A stretch of 64,000 nucleotides of DNA, taken from the NCBI GenBank assembly GCA_013416795.1, contig RQSC01001079.1, positions 208,861 through 272,860 on the forward strand, given 5' to 3'. Both the position numbers and the translations under genes were made by a program. The stretch comes from Prasinococcaceae sp. CCMP 1430. Lineage: Eukaryota > Prasinodermophyta > Palmophyllophyceae > Prasinococcales > Prasinococcaceae. Positions 1 to 8,572 of this stretch are shown in pieces (the first letter of the stretch is position 1; each line of letters starts with the position of its first letter). The notes below the pieces were generated by a model. The model was not told the origin of the DNA. It saw nothing but the letters and a program-made list of their open reading frames with translations, and made no database searches.

Positions 1-323
1 AGCGTTAGGTGGAACCCCAGCGCTCCGGCGTATCGCACCCAGTGCTTCGCCTGCATAGTGCACTCCTCTGCCTTGGACGCGAGGTAGAGGCACGCGACGC
101 CCACCGCCTGCGGGTCGTACTCGTCGTCGCGGTTGGCGACCGCAGTGAAGCGCCGCAGCATGACGATGGCCGTCGCGGCGACGCGTTGGCGCATGCGCGC
201 CTTGCACGACAGCTGCACCATCCACATGGTCGTGGCCGCCAGCGCGCCGCGGCCCCTCGGGATATCCACGCGCGGCAGGATCCACCGGCGGCAGTGCGTT
301 GACTGCCAGAAGTTCGACGCCAT
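1..323 (-). CDS. Cyclin C (5' part, runs off the left edge)
   Basis: The first 107 residues of a cyclin C, the partner of CDK8 in the Mediator kinase module in the nucleus. The N-terminus MASNFWQSTHCRRWIL is the family signature (FWxSxH...W) and fixes the ATG at 323. The later stretch CLYLASKAEE is the conserved cyclin-box helix that plant and animal cyclin C share. Between them, about 20 residues that normally connect the first helix to the cyclin box seem shortened to a Gly/Arg-rich linker. No intron is visible before the window edge. Upstream of the ATG lies a (CCCGCC)n tract and then, only about 170 bases away, a bacterial ohr/ohrR fragment. Cyclin C is the best fit; the rest of the box cannot be seen. 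Confidence 0.75.
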   Translation of the reverse strand, partial: MASNFWQSTHCRRWILPRVDIPRGRGALAATTMWMVQLSCKARMRQRVAATAIVMLRRFTAVANRDDEYDPQAVGVACLYLASKAEECTMQAKHWVRYAGALGFHLT

Positions 324-417
324 CGCCGCCGCCACCGCAGCCTCCGCGGCCGCAAACGCAGCACGATCGCAGCAACCAGCGGCCGTCCCCTCCCTCTCCC
401 TCTCTTCCGAACCCACC

Positions 418-477
418 GACTCGCCCCCGCCCCGCCCGCCCCGCCCGCCCCGCCCGTCCCGCCCGCCTCGCCCGCCA
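418..477. repeat. (CCCGCC)n-like low-complexity tract
   Basis: About 60 bases of imperfect CCCGCC/CGCCCG repeats just upstream of the cyclin C start. The tract lies between that gene and the left limit of the bacterial fragment. Confidence 0.7.
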
Positions 478-492
478 CACCGCGCGCGCGCT

Positions 493-624
493 TGCACCGC
501 CTGCGCCGCCCAGTTCCTTCGGGGTCGAGAGCTTCACGGCAACGCGGCCATCCTCGCTGCGGGCTTCGCCATCGCGTCCGCCGGTGGCAGTGGCGCGGGT
601 GCTGTACTTGACGTCGACGGACAT
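493..624 (-). pseudogene. ohr: Truncated bacterial ohr (organic hydroperoxide resistance, OsmC family), N-terminus only
   Basis: Forty-four codons from the ATG at 624 read as the N-terminus of a bacterial Ohr, a thiol peroxidase that detoxifies organic hydroperoxides. The core ATATGGRDG, the SEDG turn and LSTPKELGGAGG are hallmark Ohr sequence. Identity stops right after GGAGG; the expected continuation (TNPEQLFAAGY-type, carrying the first catalytic Cys) is absent and low-complexity sequence follows. A Shine-Dalgarno AAGGAG lies 7-8 bases before the ATG. A splice donor (GTGCAA) could be read at the break. However, only about 170 bases separate it from the cyclin C start, which leaves no room for the missing 95 or so residues. 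It is therefore a broken fragment that cannot encode an active enzyme. Confidence 0.85.
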
Positions 625-762
625 GCTCGGTCTCCTTAAAAACATTCTGCGATAATCATTATCGCGATAACGTTTAGCTAGTGCGTGAGTCGACCCTTGT
701 CCAGCGAATATTTATCGCGATATGTATTTTGACGAATTTGGCCCTGGCCAAGGAGACCGATC
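625..762. promoter_or_regulatory. Bacterial divergent ohr-ohrR control region with two TATCGCGATA palindromes
   Basis: This AT-rich spacer separates the divergent ohr and ohrR starts. It holds two copies of the perfect palindrome TATCGCGATA, at 660-669 and 713-722. The first is embedded in a second inverted repeat, GCGATAAT-C-ATTATCGC (649-665). Both genes have nearly the same leader, AAGGAGACCGA(G/T)C followed by ATG, at about 637-625 on the minus strand and 750-762 on the plus strand. OhrR-type MarR repressors normally bind such palindromes between ohr and ohrR. That these are its operators is inference. Confidence 0.7.
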
Positions 763-825
763 ATGCCCGCCGCCGCACCGCTCGACGACCAGCTCTGCTT
801 CTCGCTCTACGCGACGAGCATGGCG
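763..825 (+). pseudogene. ohrR: Truncated bacterial ohrR (MarR-family peroxide-sensing repressor), N-terminus only
   Basis: After the Shine-Dalgarno AAGGAG (750-755) an ATG opens MPAAAPLDDQLCFSLYATSM. This matches the N-terminus of OhrR repressors: the L(D/E)xQLCFxLY motif contains the reactive peroxide-sensing Cys. Similarity ends after about 21 residues, where RAYKPLL-type sequence is expected. The frame then runs into Arg/Ala-rich coding noise with no donor site at the break. With the divergent ohr fragment it forms a classic bacterial gene pair cut off on both sides within about 330 bases. It cannot make a DNA-binding protein. Confidence 0.8.
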
Positions 826-1193
826 ATCCTCGCTACGCGCGCGCCGCGCGGCGCACGCCGCCGCGGCGCAGCTCATCTCGCGCGCACCGCAGCTGCCGTC
901 GCCACCTAGCTTGAGACATCGGATGTACCAGCATGGTATTACATTTGAAGAAACGATCGCATCACCCACGGGCGCCTTCATTCACGGCGTCGCGCTGAAT
1001 GCATTGTGCATGCGGGCCATTCGCGGACGGGCACATTTCGAAACGCGAAAGCGCGCTGCGCACACGGCCGGCGGGCGCGCGAGCGCGCGGCACACAGCGT
1101 GGCTGCGCTGGGGGAGGCCGCGCTGGGCTCCTCAGAGGGGAGGTGGGGATGGAGCGCGCGGCGGGAGATGCGGTGGCCGCCGGCGCGCCCCGA
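826..1193. other. Intergenic, no supported gene
   Basis: GC-rich sequence to the right of the bacterial fragment. Only low-complexity Arg/Ala-rich frames are present, and none has recognisable similarity or a convincing start. Confidence 0.5.
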
Positions 1194-1307
1194 TCAGGCG
1201 CAGCGCTCGGCCTTGCCGAAACGCTGCGCCAACTCGCCACCGACGAGCGGGAGGGCGATGACGAGCAGGCCCCAAAGGACGGTGAGGGCGGGCGAGCTGA
1301 TCGCCAT
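1194..1307 (-). CDS. Possible 37-residue single-pass membrane protein
   Basis: An ATG at 1307 opens a 37-residue frame with one strongly hydrophobic segment (ALTVLWGLLVIALPLVGG) followed by a short basic tail ending ERCA. Composition differs clearly from the Arg/Ala/Pro noise around it, and the frame stays open upstream with further hydrophobic residues. It could be the last exon of a longer membrane protein, a genuine microprotein, or chance. I do not recognise it. Neighbours are the bacterial fragment on the left and the CCCH protein on the right. Confidence 0.3.
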   Translation of the reverse strand: MAISSPALTVLWGLLVIALPLVGGELAQRFGKAERCA

Positions 1308-1584
1308 GCGTTGGATGCCGGGCGGTGTGGTAAATCCGAAAAATACATACAGACAAAGTGTGATGCTTGGCTTCTCTTGAAGGTATGTCATGTGTCCCAG
1401 TAGTACTGCGTGTGCATTGCGGGAGCAATTCGTGTGAGCGTTCCATGCGAGGCTGTCCAGTCATAGAAGTGTCGAGCAAGTGAGCCTATACCGTGGGCAG
1501 AAGATGATAGTGGATGGAAGCGGTGCGTTTTGAGGCTGCCTGCGTGGCCCCAGCGGGTCGTGCGGCGCACATCAGGTCAACGTC
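1308..1584. other. Intergenic, nothing recognised
   Basis: Spacer of moderate GC between the putative microprotein and the 3' end of the CCCH gene. No gene or repeat is seen. Confidence 0.4.
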
Positions 1585-4547
1585 CTAGCGGCTGAGGTTG
1601 CGGGCACCCTGCGCCTGCTTTTTGGCGGCGCTCGTCGTGGCGCCCTCGATGGCCCGCCTCAGGCGGGCAATGTGAGCCTTCAGGTCCTCGTCGGGCCTCA
1701 TGCCCAGGCCGCCTTCGACCTTGGGAGTTGCTGCAGGTCCGCTGCCGTGCAGCTTCGCCGTTGCTGGGTCCTCTGCTGGCGAGCCTGACCCTCCCGACTT
1801 TGCTCCGTCTGTCACGCGCGCGGAGGTGCTCCCTGCGGCGACCGTAGCTGCACCCGCCGATGCAGACTGCGTCGCAGCAACGCCCTCGCCAAGCCCCATT
1901 CGGGCGAGCGGCATGCACCTTACGTGTTCGAGCACGTCGGAGAGGCTATTGAACGGCTTTGCTGCAGACGCGCTCAGCAGATACAGCAGCCTGTTCACCG
2001 ACACGCGGCTGGGGATCTTGTCCAACATAAAGGAACCCAGCTGCGTGGGGTCGACGTCACCGCCGCGGCGGCGCAAGTACAGGGCCGATTCGGCGAAAAG
2101 GCCCTGGTGAGCGATCATGCAATGACGCGTGTGATGGGGTTGTGGCGAGTCAGCTCGAAGCGCATCGCCGCACGAGCGTGTGTGAGAGCCATGTGTCGAC
2201 CGGCGGGTGTGCACATGCGAGTCTGCGCAGGCCCTCGCGGTCGTGCAGAAATGGTGTCGAGGCAGAGTCATACCTGAACGTTTTCGCGATGGCGACGGCC
2301 TTGCAGGTGTTGAGCAAGCTCAGTTCGCGTTAGCTCGGGCGCCGACGGGCCAAAGCATACCTCGCATCGCTGCCGTGAAGCAGACGGCAGCGCTGCTGAG
2401 GCCACGACGCTAGCCCTCGTGGAGAGCTTGCGTGCATCAGCCCCTCCTGGGCCCGAGCGGCACCCGGCTGCGAGACCTTCGGTGGTCGGAACCGAAGCGC
2501 TGGCGCGCTGAGACAGGAACGGGCGCGTCGTTTGGAGGCCACTACTATTCTCGAACCCCGCGCCTGGTACATTGACCAGCGATGGCGCACCCCTCGGCGA
2601 GCAGTATTGCGAGCTCGACGACGAAGAGGGCGATGGCGCCGAAAACAAGCGCGAATAGAAGCTCGCCGAGCCGCTCTCGACCTGTCCCGATGGCGTCGAC
2701 AGCAGGCCCTGGGAGGTACCCCACGGGGTGAGCAACGCGCAGTGATTCTCGTTCACTGTGCGCGCGAATGGTAGCAAGTCAGTGGAGTCGCCAATGTCCT
2801 TGCTCGTGGCGCGGCCGCTGACACTCGCCAGCTGCGGAGCCGCTGGCAAGCCGTTGGTGCTGCCCTCCGTTTCGCTCCCTGAGCGAACGGTAGGCGGAGC
2901 GGTGGTCGTGCGTCGAAAGTTCACGTCAACGTTGGGTGCCATTGGAGTCGGCGTGGCCTCGCCAACGCTTGGTACCAGTCGCTGCGTGCTCGTCTGGCGA
3001 GCGAGTGGTCCGTGCGGCGCTTGATCGTGCGCCATCGCCTGGGACGGCAGCTGTGGCTGGGCTTGCCCCTGCTGGCACCCGTCGCCGAGGACGACGGACA
3101 GCCGCGTCAGGGCAGCAGCTGCCTGCTTCAGATCAGCTAGATAACTCGGCTCGGCCATGACGTCAGACTGACTCGCTGTCTTCTCGGCGATGCCTTCGAC
3201 GGCACTCGCGCAGCCCTCCAGCAGGCCAGTCGGGAGTATCACGGGGGGCGTGACTGATCGGGTGTGTCCAAGAAGCGCCTGCGAGCGTGGTGCGACCGAC
3301 GCTCTCGGGGCGGCGAACGCAGATGGATGGGGCTGCAGCCCGGCCGCTGGTTTGAAGCCATCGGCAGACATCGCATTCGTGAGCCCCTTGTGCCCGCTGC
3401 TGGCACGAGCGCTATCACTGCCGTGCCAGCCGCCGACGCTGTCAACGTGCTTGAGGGCGGTGCTCGTAAGCCCATCGTGCGCTTCGTCGTGTCCGCGCGC
3501 GTTCGCGCGGGCGAAGAAGGGCCGCGCTGTCGCGTTGGCTCCGCTCTGGCCTGAGCTCACCACGCTCTGAAAGAGCGGCTGCTCTGCCCGCTCCTGCTGT
3601 TGGTGGTACGCGTGCGGAGGTGGGTATGGGGGCAGCGGTGGCTGAACGTCGAAATTCGAGCGGGCTTGGTAGTTTTGGTCTCCCACGTCGGCGCCTGTGA
3701 AGCCCGGAGGCGGCATTGGTGCAGTTTGCATCCGCGACGTCAGTGCAGCGAGTGGCGGTCGCAGCGGCGGCCGTCGCAGCAGCGGTGAAGGTGCGGAAAG
3801 ACGATGCTGTGATGTATGCTGGAGCTGTTGCTGTTCTGTTTGCGCGAAGGGCTGCTGTTGTGGCTCGTTCTCACGTGGCTTCAGCTCCTCTTCGCCGTGG
3901 GCAAAGTTGCAGCGGCTGCCGTGGAGGCACAGGCCGTTGGCGAAGTGGCGGCAGAGCTGCGTCTTGCGCAGCCCCGGATTCTTCGCTGGTGCCGGCGGTG
4001 GGTGTTGCTCGGCCAGACCGCGCAGGTACTCGAGCTCTTGCAGAGAGTCCATGAGGCTTGAATCGTCCTCGCCAGTCGCATTGCTCGAAGGCTCGGCCTG
4101 TGGGGAGGGCGGAGGGGGCGAGGCCGCCTTGCGAGCTGCGTCCGCGAAGGTATGCGTCGCGACCACCGCCCCTGCGCGTGTGGCATCGTGCGTAGTAGCA
4201 CCGTTCGACGGAGGCGCGGTGATTTTGACCGCGCTACCGTCGCCCTCGCTTGCGCACGGGGAAGTCGAGAAAAAGGGCACCAGAGGGCGCGAGTCACCGC
4301 CGCGCTCAGCTTTCCCGGTCGCACCATCACGCTGCTCGTCGGTGGCGGCGACAACTTCCCCGGCGCCGGCCGTCATCGCGGGCGAGGAGGGCACAACCAC
4401 CGCTGGTGGCTCCTCTCTCGCAGCCCCCGTTCCCGCCCTCGCACGCGCGGGCGGCGCGACAATCGGAATCGCTTTTGACCCGCCCAGCGGCGCGCACACC
4501 CGCCGAACAGGCGACCCCCGCGCGGCCTCTTTCCAGGAGCCCAGCAT
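1585..4547 (-). CDS. CCCH / matrin-type zinc-finger protein with LOTUS-like C-terminal domain
   Basis: A 930-residue protein from two exons, 4547-2274 and 2103-1585. The phase-0 intron (GTATGA...CAG) is 170 bases. After a long disordered N-terminus, a CCCH finger lies near residues 195-222 (C-X7-C-X5-C-X3-H, TQLCRHFANGLC...CNFAH), the type that binds RNA. At the end of exon 1 a matrin/U1-type C2H2 finger (CEVCF...HLQGRRHREN) is completed. Exon 2 opens with FAESALYLRRRGGDVDP, followed by helical sequence resembling a LOTUS/OST-HTH winged helix. Splicing joins RHRENVQ to GLFAESALYL. The remainder is Ser/Pro/Ala-rich and probably disordered. The role is probably mRNA regulation. The start is the methionine after which the frame loses its Arg/Ala noise; an in-frame ATG at 4886 is the alternative. 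Confidence 0.65.
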
Positions 4548-5402
4548 GTCGATCGCCGCCGCCCTGAGCGGGGGGGGGGGCGGGGCGGCGTCAGTGCTAT
4601 CTGGGTGAGTAGGTGGGTAGGCGCTCGTGCGCGGCGCCCCCCAGCCAGCGGCTCGCGGAGCCGCGGGGGAGTGCGCGCGCGCACAGAGGGGCGCGCGCAA
4701 TGTGTGGCGCGCGCACCGCGCGCGAATCGAATCGCAAGCGCGCGCGACGCGCCGCCCCATCAAACGCCACGCGCGCCGCTCGCGCGCGCATTCCGTCCCG
4801 GGCACCGCCGCGCGCGAAAAAGGAGGCGCCCCGCGCGAAAATTGCGAGGGCGAAATTGATCGCCGGCGGGCGCCCCCGCGAGACATTCATCCAATGAATC
4901 GTCTCACGATGAGTTTGGCACTGTCGATCGATGGGAGACCTCAGATGCGTCGCGAGCACTGAAGAAATGATCCAGTGCGCCTGGGAGAGCGGTCGCGCGG
5001 GCGGCGGGGCGGGCGCGTGCGCACTGGCGAACCCACTCACCCGGCGTGCGCGCGCTGCGCGCGCTCTCAGGGCCCTGGCCCGCCAGTCAATTCCAGCACT
5101 CAGGGCCGCGCCGCGCGAGCCCAAATATCTGGGCCACGTGGCAGCGCGCCAGAAAATGATCCATCCGACGGGCAGGCGCGCCGAGCGTCGTCCGGCCGGC
5201 GCGAGGACAGGGGCAGTACGCTCCCCTGCAGCAATGCAACTTGATTGGTTTTGTGGCTGCACTCCTCGGGCTGCCCTCGGGGCGCTGCAGCGCGTGCGGG
5301 CGCGGCGGGCACCCCGTGCGGGCAGCACACGGTGGCCGGTGCACGCCCCTCGGTGGGGAGCGGCACCGCGCCGAACCGGCTCGTCGGGGTCAGCCGGTGG
5401 CC
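4548..5402. other. Divergent intergenic region
   Basis: About 850 bases between two divergently transcribed genes. It is rich in CGCG and poor in AT, and holds CCAAT-like sequences near 4890 and 5245. No gene is seen. Confidence 0.4.
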
Positions 5403-6596
5403 ATGCTCGCCCCGTGCGCGGCACTTGGGGCGCTAGCCTCCTTGCCCGCCGCGCGTGGCAAGCGTGGCGCAAGGCACGGTCGGCGCCGCGCCGTTGGCCG
5501 CGCGCGGCAGAATTCACAGCAGCTGCGCCGTGGGGGGCGGTACACGCGACCTTCGACCGAGAAAAAGCGCGCGGCATTCGTGCCACCAGCAGGCAGGAAA
5601 GTCAAGGTACAGCGTCCGCCGGAGCGCGGCGGGGGGCGCTACATCGTCGACCTCGCGCTGCCCGCCCAGAAAGCATCTCCCAAGGGGATTGTCTGCTTCC
5701 TGCACGGGTTTTCGCAGTATCCGCTGGCGTACTGGGACACGCTGCACGAGCTCGCCACCGACCTCGGCGTTCTTATAGGCGCGCCGGAGACCGGCATCTT
5801 TTCGCTGCGAGTGTTGCGGCGTTGGCTCTCGGGCGAATTCGGGCGCTCACCCGATGCGCTGCAGGAGAGTCTGCAGCGGACGCTCGCCGAGGACGCCTTG
5901 CAGATGCTCGACTTGATGCGACAGCGTGCACCGCCCTTCGACGACCTGGAGCTGAGCGAGGACCTTCCTAGGGCCATGATGGGGCACTCGATGGGAGGCG
6001 GGCTGTGCTTCTACGTGGGACGTCATGCCCGCATCCCTGCGCTGGCCGCCATGGCCCCGTTCCCACAGCTGCAGGGTGACCTGGATCCGTCGAAGAACAT
6101 CGCGAGTGACCCTCCAAGCGAGGCGGTGCTCCTCGCAGGCGGGTGGGATTTCATCGCCAGGGGATCACCCACCGAGAAGCCTGGGGAGGCAATCAAGCAG
6201 CTCGCGCGAATGTGCGGCTCCAACGCCCTCTACAGCGAAATCCCACGCGGCCTGCACACAGGTTTCGAGGACGAGCTTGTCATAGGGGACTGGCCGCTGA
6301 TCGACGGGGCGGGTGGGCTGCCTGGTCCCTCAAATTTCCTTGAGCGCCTGATCAGGTTCGTCCTCGTGATCACGAGCGGCGTGCAGTTCCTTACGGACCA
6401 GCTCGACATAAGCGAGGCCGAGCTCTCGCACTTCCTCCGACGGACGGTCGTGGAGAGGCGCGCCGGGCAGGAGCAGGTCGTGCTCACGACGGAGGAGTTT
6501 AGGGACGCGATAGACCACGACCCCGACGTGCGGGAGGAGGCCGGCGCCGCGACATCTTTGGAGTTCCCCGGCAGGTCGGACGGGCCGCTCGTATGA
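5403..6596 (+). CDS. Alpha/beta hydrolase (chlorophyllase/lipase-like), probably organelle-targeted
   Basis: A 397-residue single-exon protein. The first 45 residues are basic and Ala/Arg-rich with hardly any acidic residues, as in plastid or mitochondrial transit peptides; the start is the first in-frame ATG. The hydrolase core begins near residue 80: IVCFLHGFSQ carries the HG oxyanion motif, GHSMGG (Ser near residue 195) is the nucleophile elbow, LAGGWDFIA may supply the acid and RGLHTGFED the catalytic His. The order matches serine hydrolases of the chlorophyllase, dienelactone hydrolase and lipase clan; the elbow Met differs from the Arg of plant chlorophyllases. The substrate cannot be told from sequence. 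A C-terminal helical extension of about 90 residues is unusual. Confidence 0.65.
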   Translation: MLAPCAALGALASLPAARGKRGARHGRRRAVGRARQNSQQLRRGGRYTRPSTEKKRAAFVPPAGRKVKVQRPPERGGGRYIVDLALPAQKASPKGIVCFLHGFSQYPLAYWDTLHELATDLGVLIGAPETGIFSLRVLRRWLSGEFGRSPDALQESLQRTLAEDALQMLDLMRQRAPPFDDLELSEDLPRAMMGHSMGGGLCFYVGRHARIPALAAMAPFPQLQGDLDPSKNIASDPPSEAVLLAGGWDFIARGSPTEKPGEAIKQLARMCGSNALYSEIPRGLHTGFEDELVIGDWPLIDGAGGLPGPSNFLERLIRFVLVITSGVQFLTDQLDISEAELSHFLRRTVVERRAGQEQVVLTTEEFRDAIDHDPDVREEAGAATSLEFPGRSDGPLV

Positions 6597-6787
6597 CGCG
6601 ATGGAGAGAGCGTAGGGTGGTGGCGCGAGCCGTAAGGACACAAACGCAAGTGAGCCCTGTAACTGACCACCGGGCCACGAAGAAAGTAAAGTAGTACTAC
6701 GTAGTCTACCATACATGTAGCGAGTGTCACCCTTCTTTCGCGCGCGTCGCACGCGTGACGCACATGTGCTGCCGTTTATCAGGCCGC

Positions 6788-7978
6788 TCAGACATCTTCT
6801 GTGCTGTACGCAGCGGGTGCTGACGACGCGTCCTCTGGCACGTCGGAGAAATTGTCGAGCTGGCTCACGTGGTAGTCGAGTTTGTCTACGTCAGCAATGA
6901 GGGTCTTGCCATCCTTGGCTTGCCGGATCATCGACTTGAAATAGCACGCAACGCGGAGGTCGCTGGGTAGGTAGACGTGTCGCTCGGTCACCGTGGCATT
7001 GTACAGGTCCTCAGTGGCCGACAGGCTCGCGATGATGGCCGCGAATCGCACTAGGCGCAATTCCTCTCCCTGCTGCGACTCCTCGTCCGACGTCTGTGCG
7101 GCCCCGTTGTAGCTGTGATCCACGAGGGGCGAGTTTTCGTCTAGCCTGTGTCTGACGGTCCACGTGAGGCTAAAGACGGGGTTGGTGGCGGTCACCAAGG
7201 GCAGCTCCTCGACGCAGCGCTCCACCACCCCGTCTGGCGAGCGCACGATCTTGAGAACCGCCAACTCGATAGATGCGCCCAGGAGCCTCCCTTTCGTCAT
7301 GCGCAAATTCATCATTCGGATGTGAAGCTCAGGGCAGGGGCGCCCGGGACGCGTCCACGGGACGCACGCCACCGAGCTGAAGAGCATGCGGGCCTGAGGC
7401 TTGGCGAGCTTGGCGAACAGCAAACCAGTCATCAAGCTCACGGACAGCAGAGCGACGAACGCCTCGAACACCATCACGACTTGCTGGTACGTGCAGAGGG
7501 GCTGCATGGTACCATATCCTATGGTGCTAAAGGTTTGAACGCTGAAGATGAGGACCCGGCCATAGCTTCCGTCAGTGCCTGTGCACTCGCCCGTGTTGTT
7601 GCCGATCATGTACAGGCCGGCAAAGATGAGGTTCAGCACGATGTAGACGACGAATAGCACGCACACCGTCATCCAAAACGGCATGGCAAACAGCTGATGG
7701 TACAGGTCGAGCGGAATCTCTCCGTGGGCCCAGCGCCACAGCCATGACTTGCCGAGGCTCTTTTTCACGATGGTGTCAGGCGAGAGGGCGCGCATGCGCT
7801 CGGCCTCGTCGTCATCATCGCCGGCGCCCTCCGGCAGCGCAGACGACGCGGTCTCCGCTGGTGACAGCATACGCTCATCGCCAATCATCAGGCGCACATG
7901 GCGCACGGCAGCGCGCCTGCGCAGCGAGGATCGCGGCAGCTCGTTCGAGGCGGCGGCGCCATCTCGCGCACCGGCCAT
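6788..7978 (-). CDS. Inward-rectifier (KirBac-like) potassium channel
   Basis: A 396-residue intronless gene for a two-helix potassium channel. After an acidic N-terminus come the slide helix (LDLYHQLFAMP, near 90-100), TM1 (about 99-126), a pore helix, the selectivity filter TIGYG (152-156) and TM2 (164-190). The cytoplasmic immunoglobulin-like domain follows; VFSLTWTVRHRLDENSPL is the diagnostic strand and loop of Kir channels, closest by eye to bacterial KirBac. This domain lets ligands such as phosphoinositides or pH gate the pore in known relatives. The tail ends in acidic, Ser-rich sequence. The 3' end faces the hydrolase gene. Confidence 0.85.
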   Translation of the reverse strand: MAGARDGAAASNELPRSSLRRRAAVRHVRLMIGDERMLSPAETASSALPEGAGDDDDEAERMRALSPDTIVKKSLGKSWLWRWAHGEIPLDLYHQLFAMPFWMTVCVLFVVYIVLNLIFAGLYMIGNNTGECTGTDGSYGRVLIFSVQTFSTIGYGTMQPLCTYQQVVMVFEAFVALLSVSLMTGLLFAKLAKPQARMLFSSVACVPWTRPGRPCPELHIRMMNLRMTKGRLLGASIELAVLKIVRSPDGVVERCVEELPLVTATNPVFSLTWTVRHRLDENSPLVDHSYNGAAQTSDEESQQGEELRLVRFAAIIASLSATEDLYNATVTERHVYLPSDLRVACYFKSMIRQAKDGKTLIADVDKLDYHVSQLDNFSDVPEDASSAPAAYSTEDV

Positions 7979-8572
7979 GACGACTGGTGGCGTGCGCGAT
8001 GGCTTTCTTTTTTGTTCGGACGCGTTGAAGATGGCGCGGGCCGGCCGGGGGGGGGGAGGGGGGAGGGGGCCGCGTCACCCGCGTGCTGTCGTCCGGCAAG
8101 CCCGGAGTCTTGCGGCCACCTGCCTCCGCCGCACTGTGCCGTGCCGCGCGCAGCGCATGCGAGCTGGCAACCGCTCTGTGATTTGCCACCCGCCCTCCTC
8201 GGCGGAGAAATATCTATCCTCTGCACGTTGGACATCGCGCAATAAACCGCGGCTGATTGGCAATGAGCAAGCCATTTTTTCGTCCTCGGAGTCTCTCTGT
8301 CTTTCTCGTACACACGTGTGACGCCCGGGCGGTACAAATGGTCCATCACGTGCGGGCGGGCAGCGGCGCGCGCCACACCGCGAGCCGCAGCGGGTGCGCG
8401 CCGGCGGGTCTTTGCTCGCAGCGCTCTCGGACGGCAGGCCCTGCAACGCGGCGCTCGCCAGCCGGGTGACCTGGGGGCGGCGGCACCCGAAGCAGGAGCG
8501 GCGCGGCGGGCACGCGCGCGTCGATACTCGTCGCTGGCTCGTTGCCGCACTGCACTCGACCTGAGCGCAAAT
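7979..8572. other. Divergent intergenic region
   Basis: Shared upstream region of the Kir channel (-) and the carboxypeptidase (+). It holds a G-rich tract (8046-8072) and an AT-richer patch near 8240-8290. No gene is supported. Confidence 0.4.

Noticed and set aside
493-624. Ohr fragment as first exon of a spliced eukaryotic gene
   Set aside because: A GTGCAA donor exists at the break, but the cyclin C gene begins 170 bases further on with no room for the rest, and a Shine-Dalgarno site precedes the ATG.
962-1348. 128-codon minus ORF upstream of the CCCH gene
   Set aside because: Pro/Ser/Arg-rich noise overlapping the more convincing hydrophobic microprotein in another frame.
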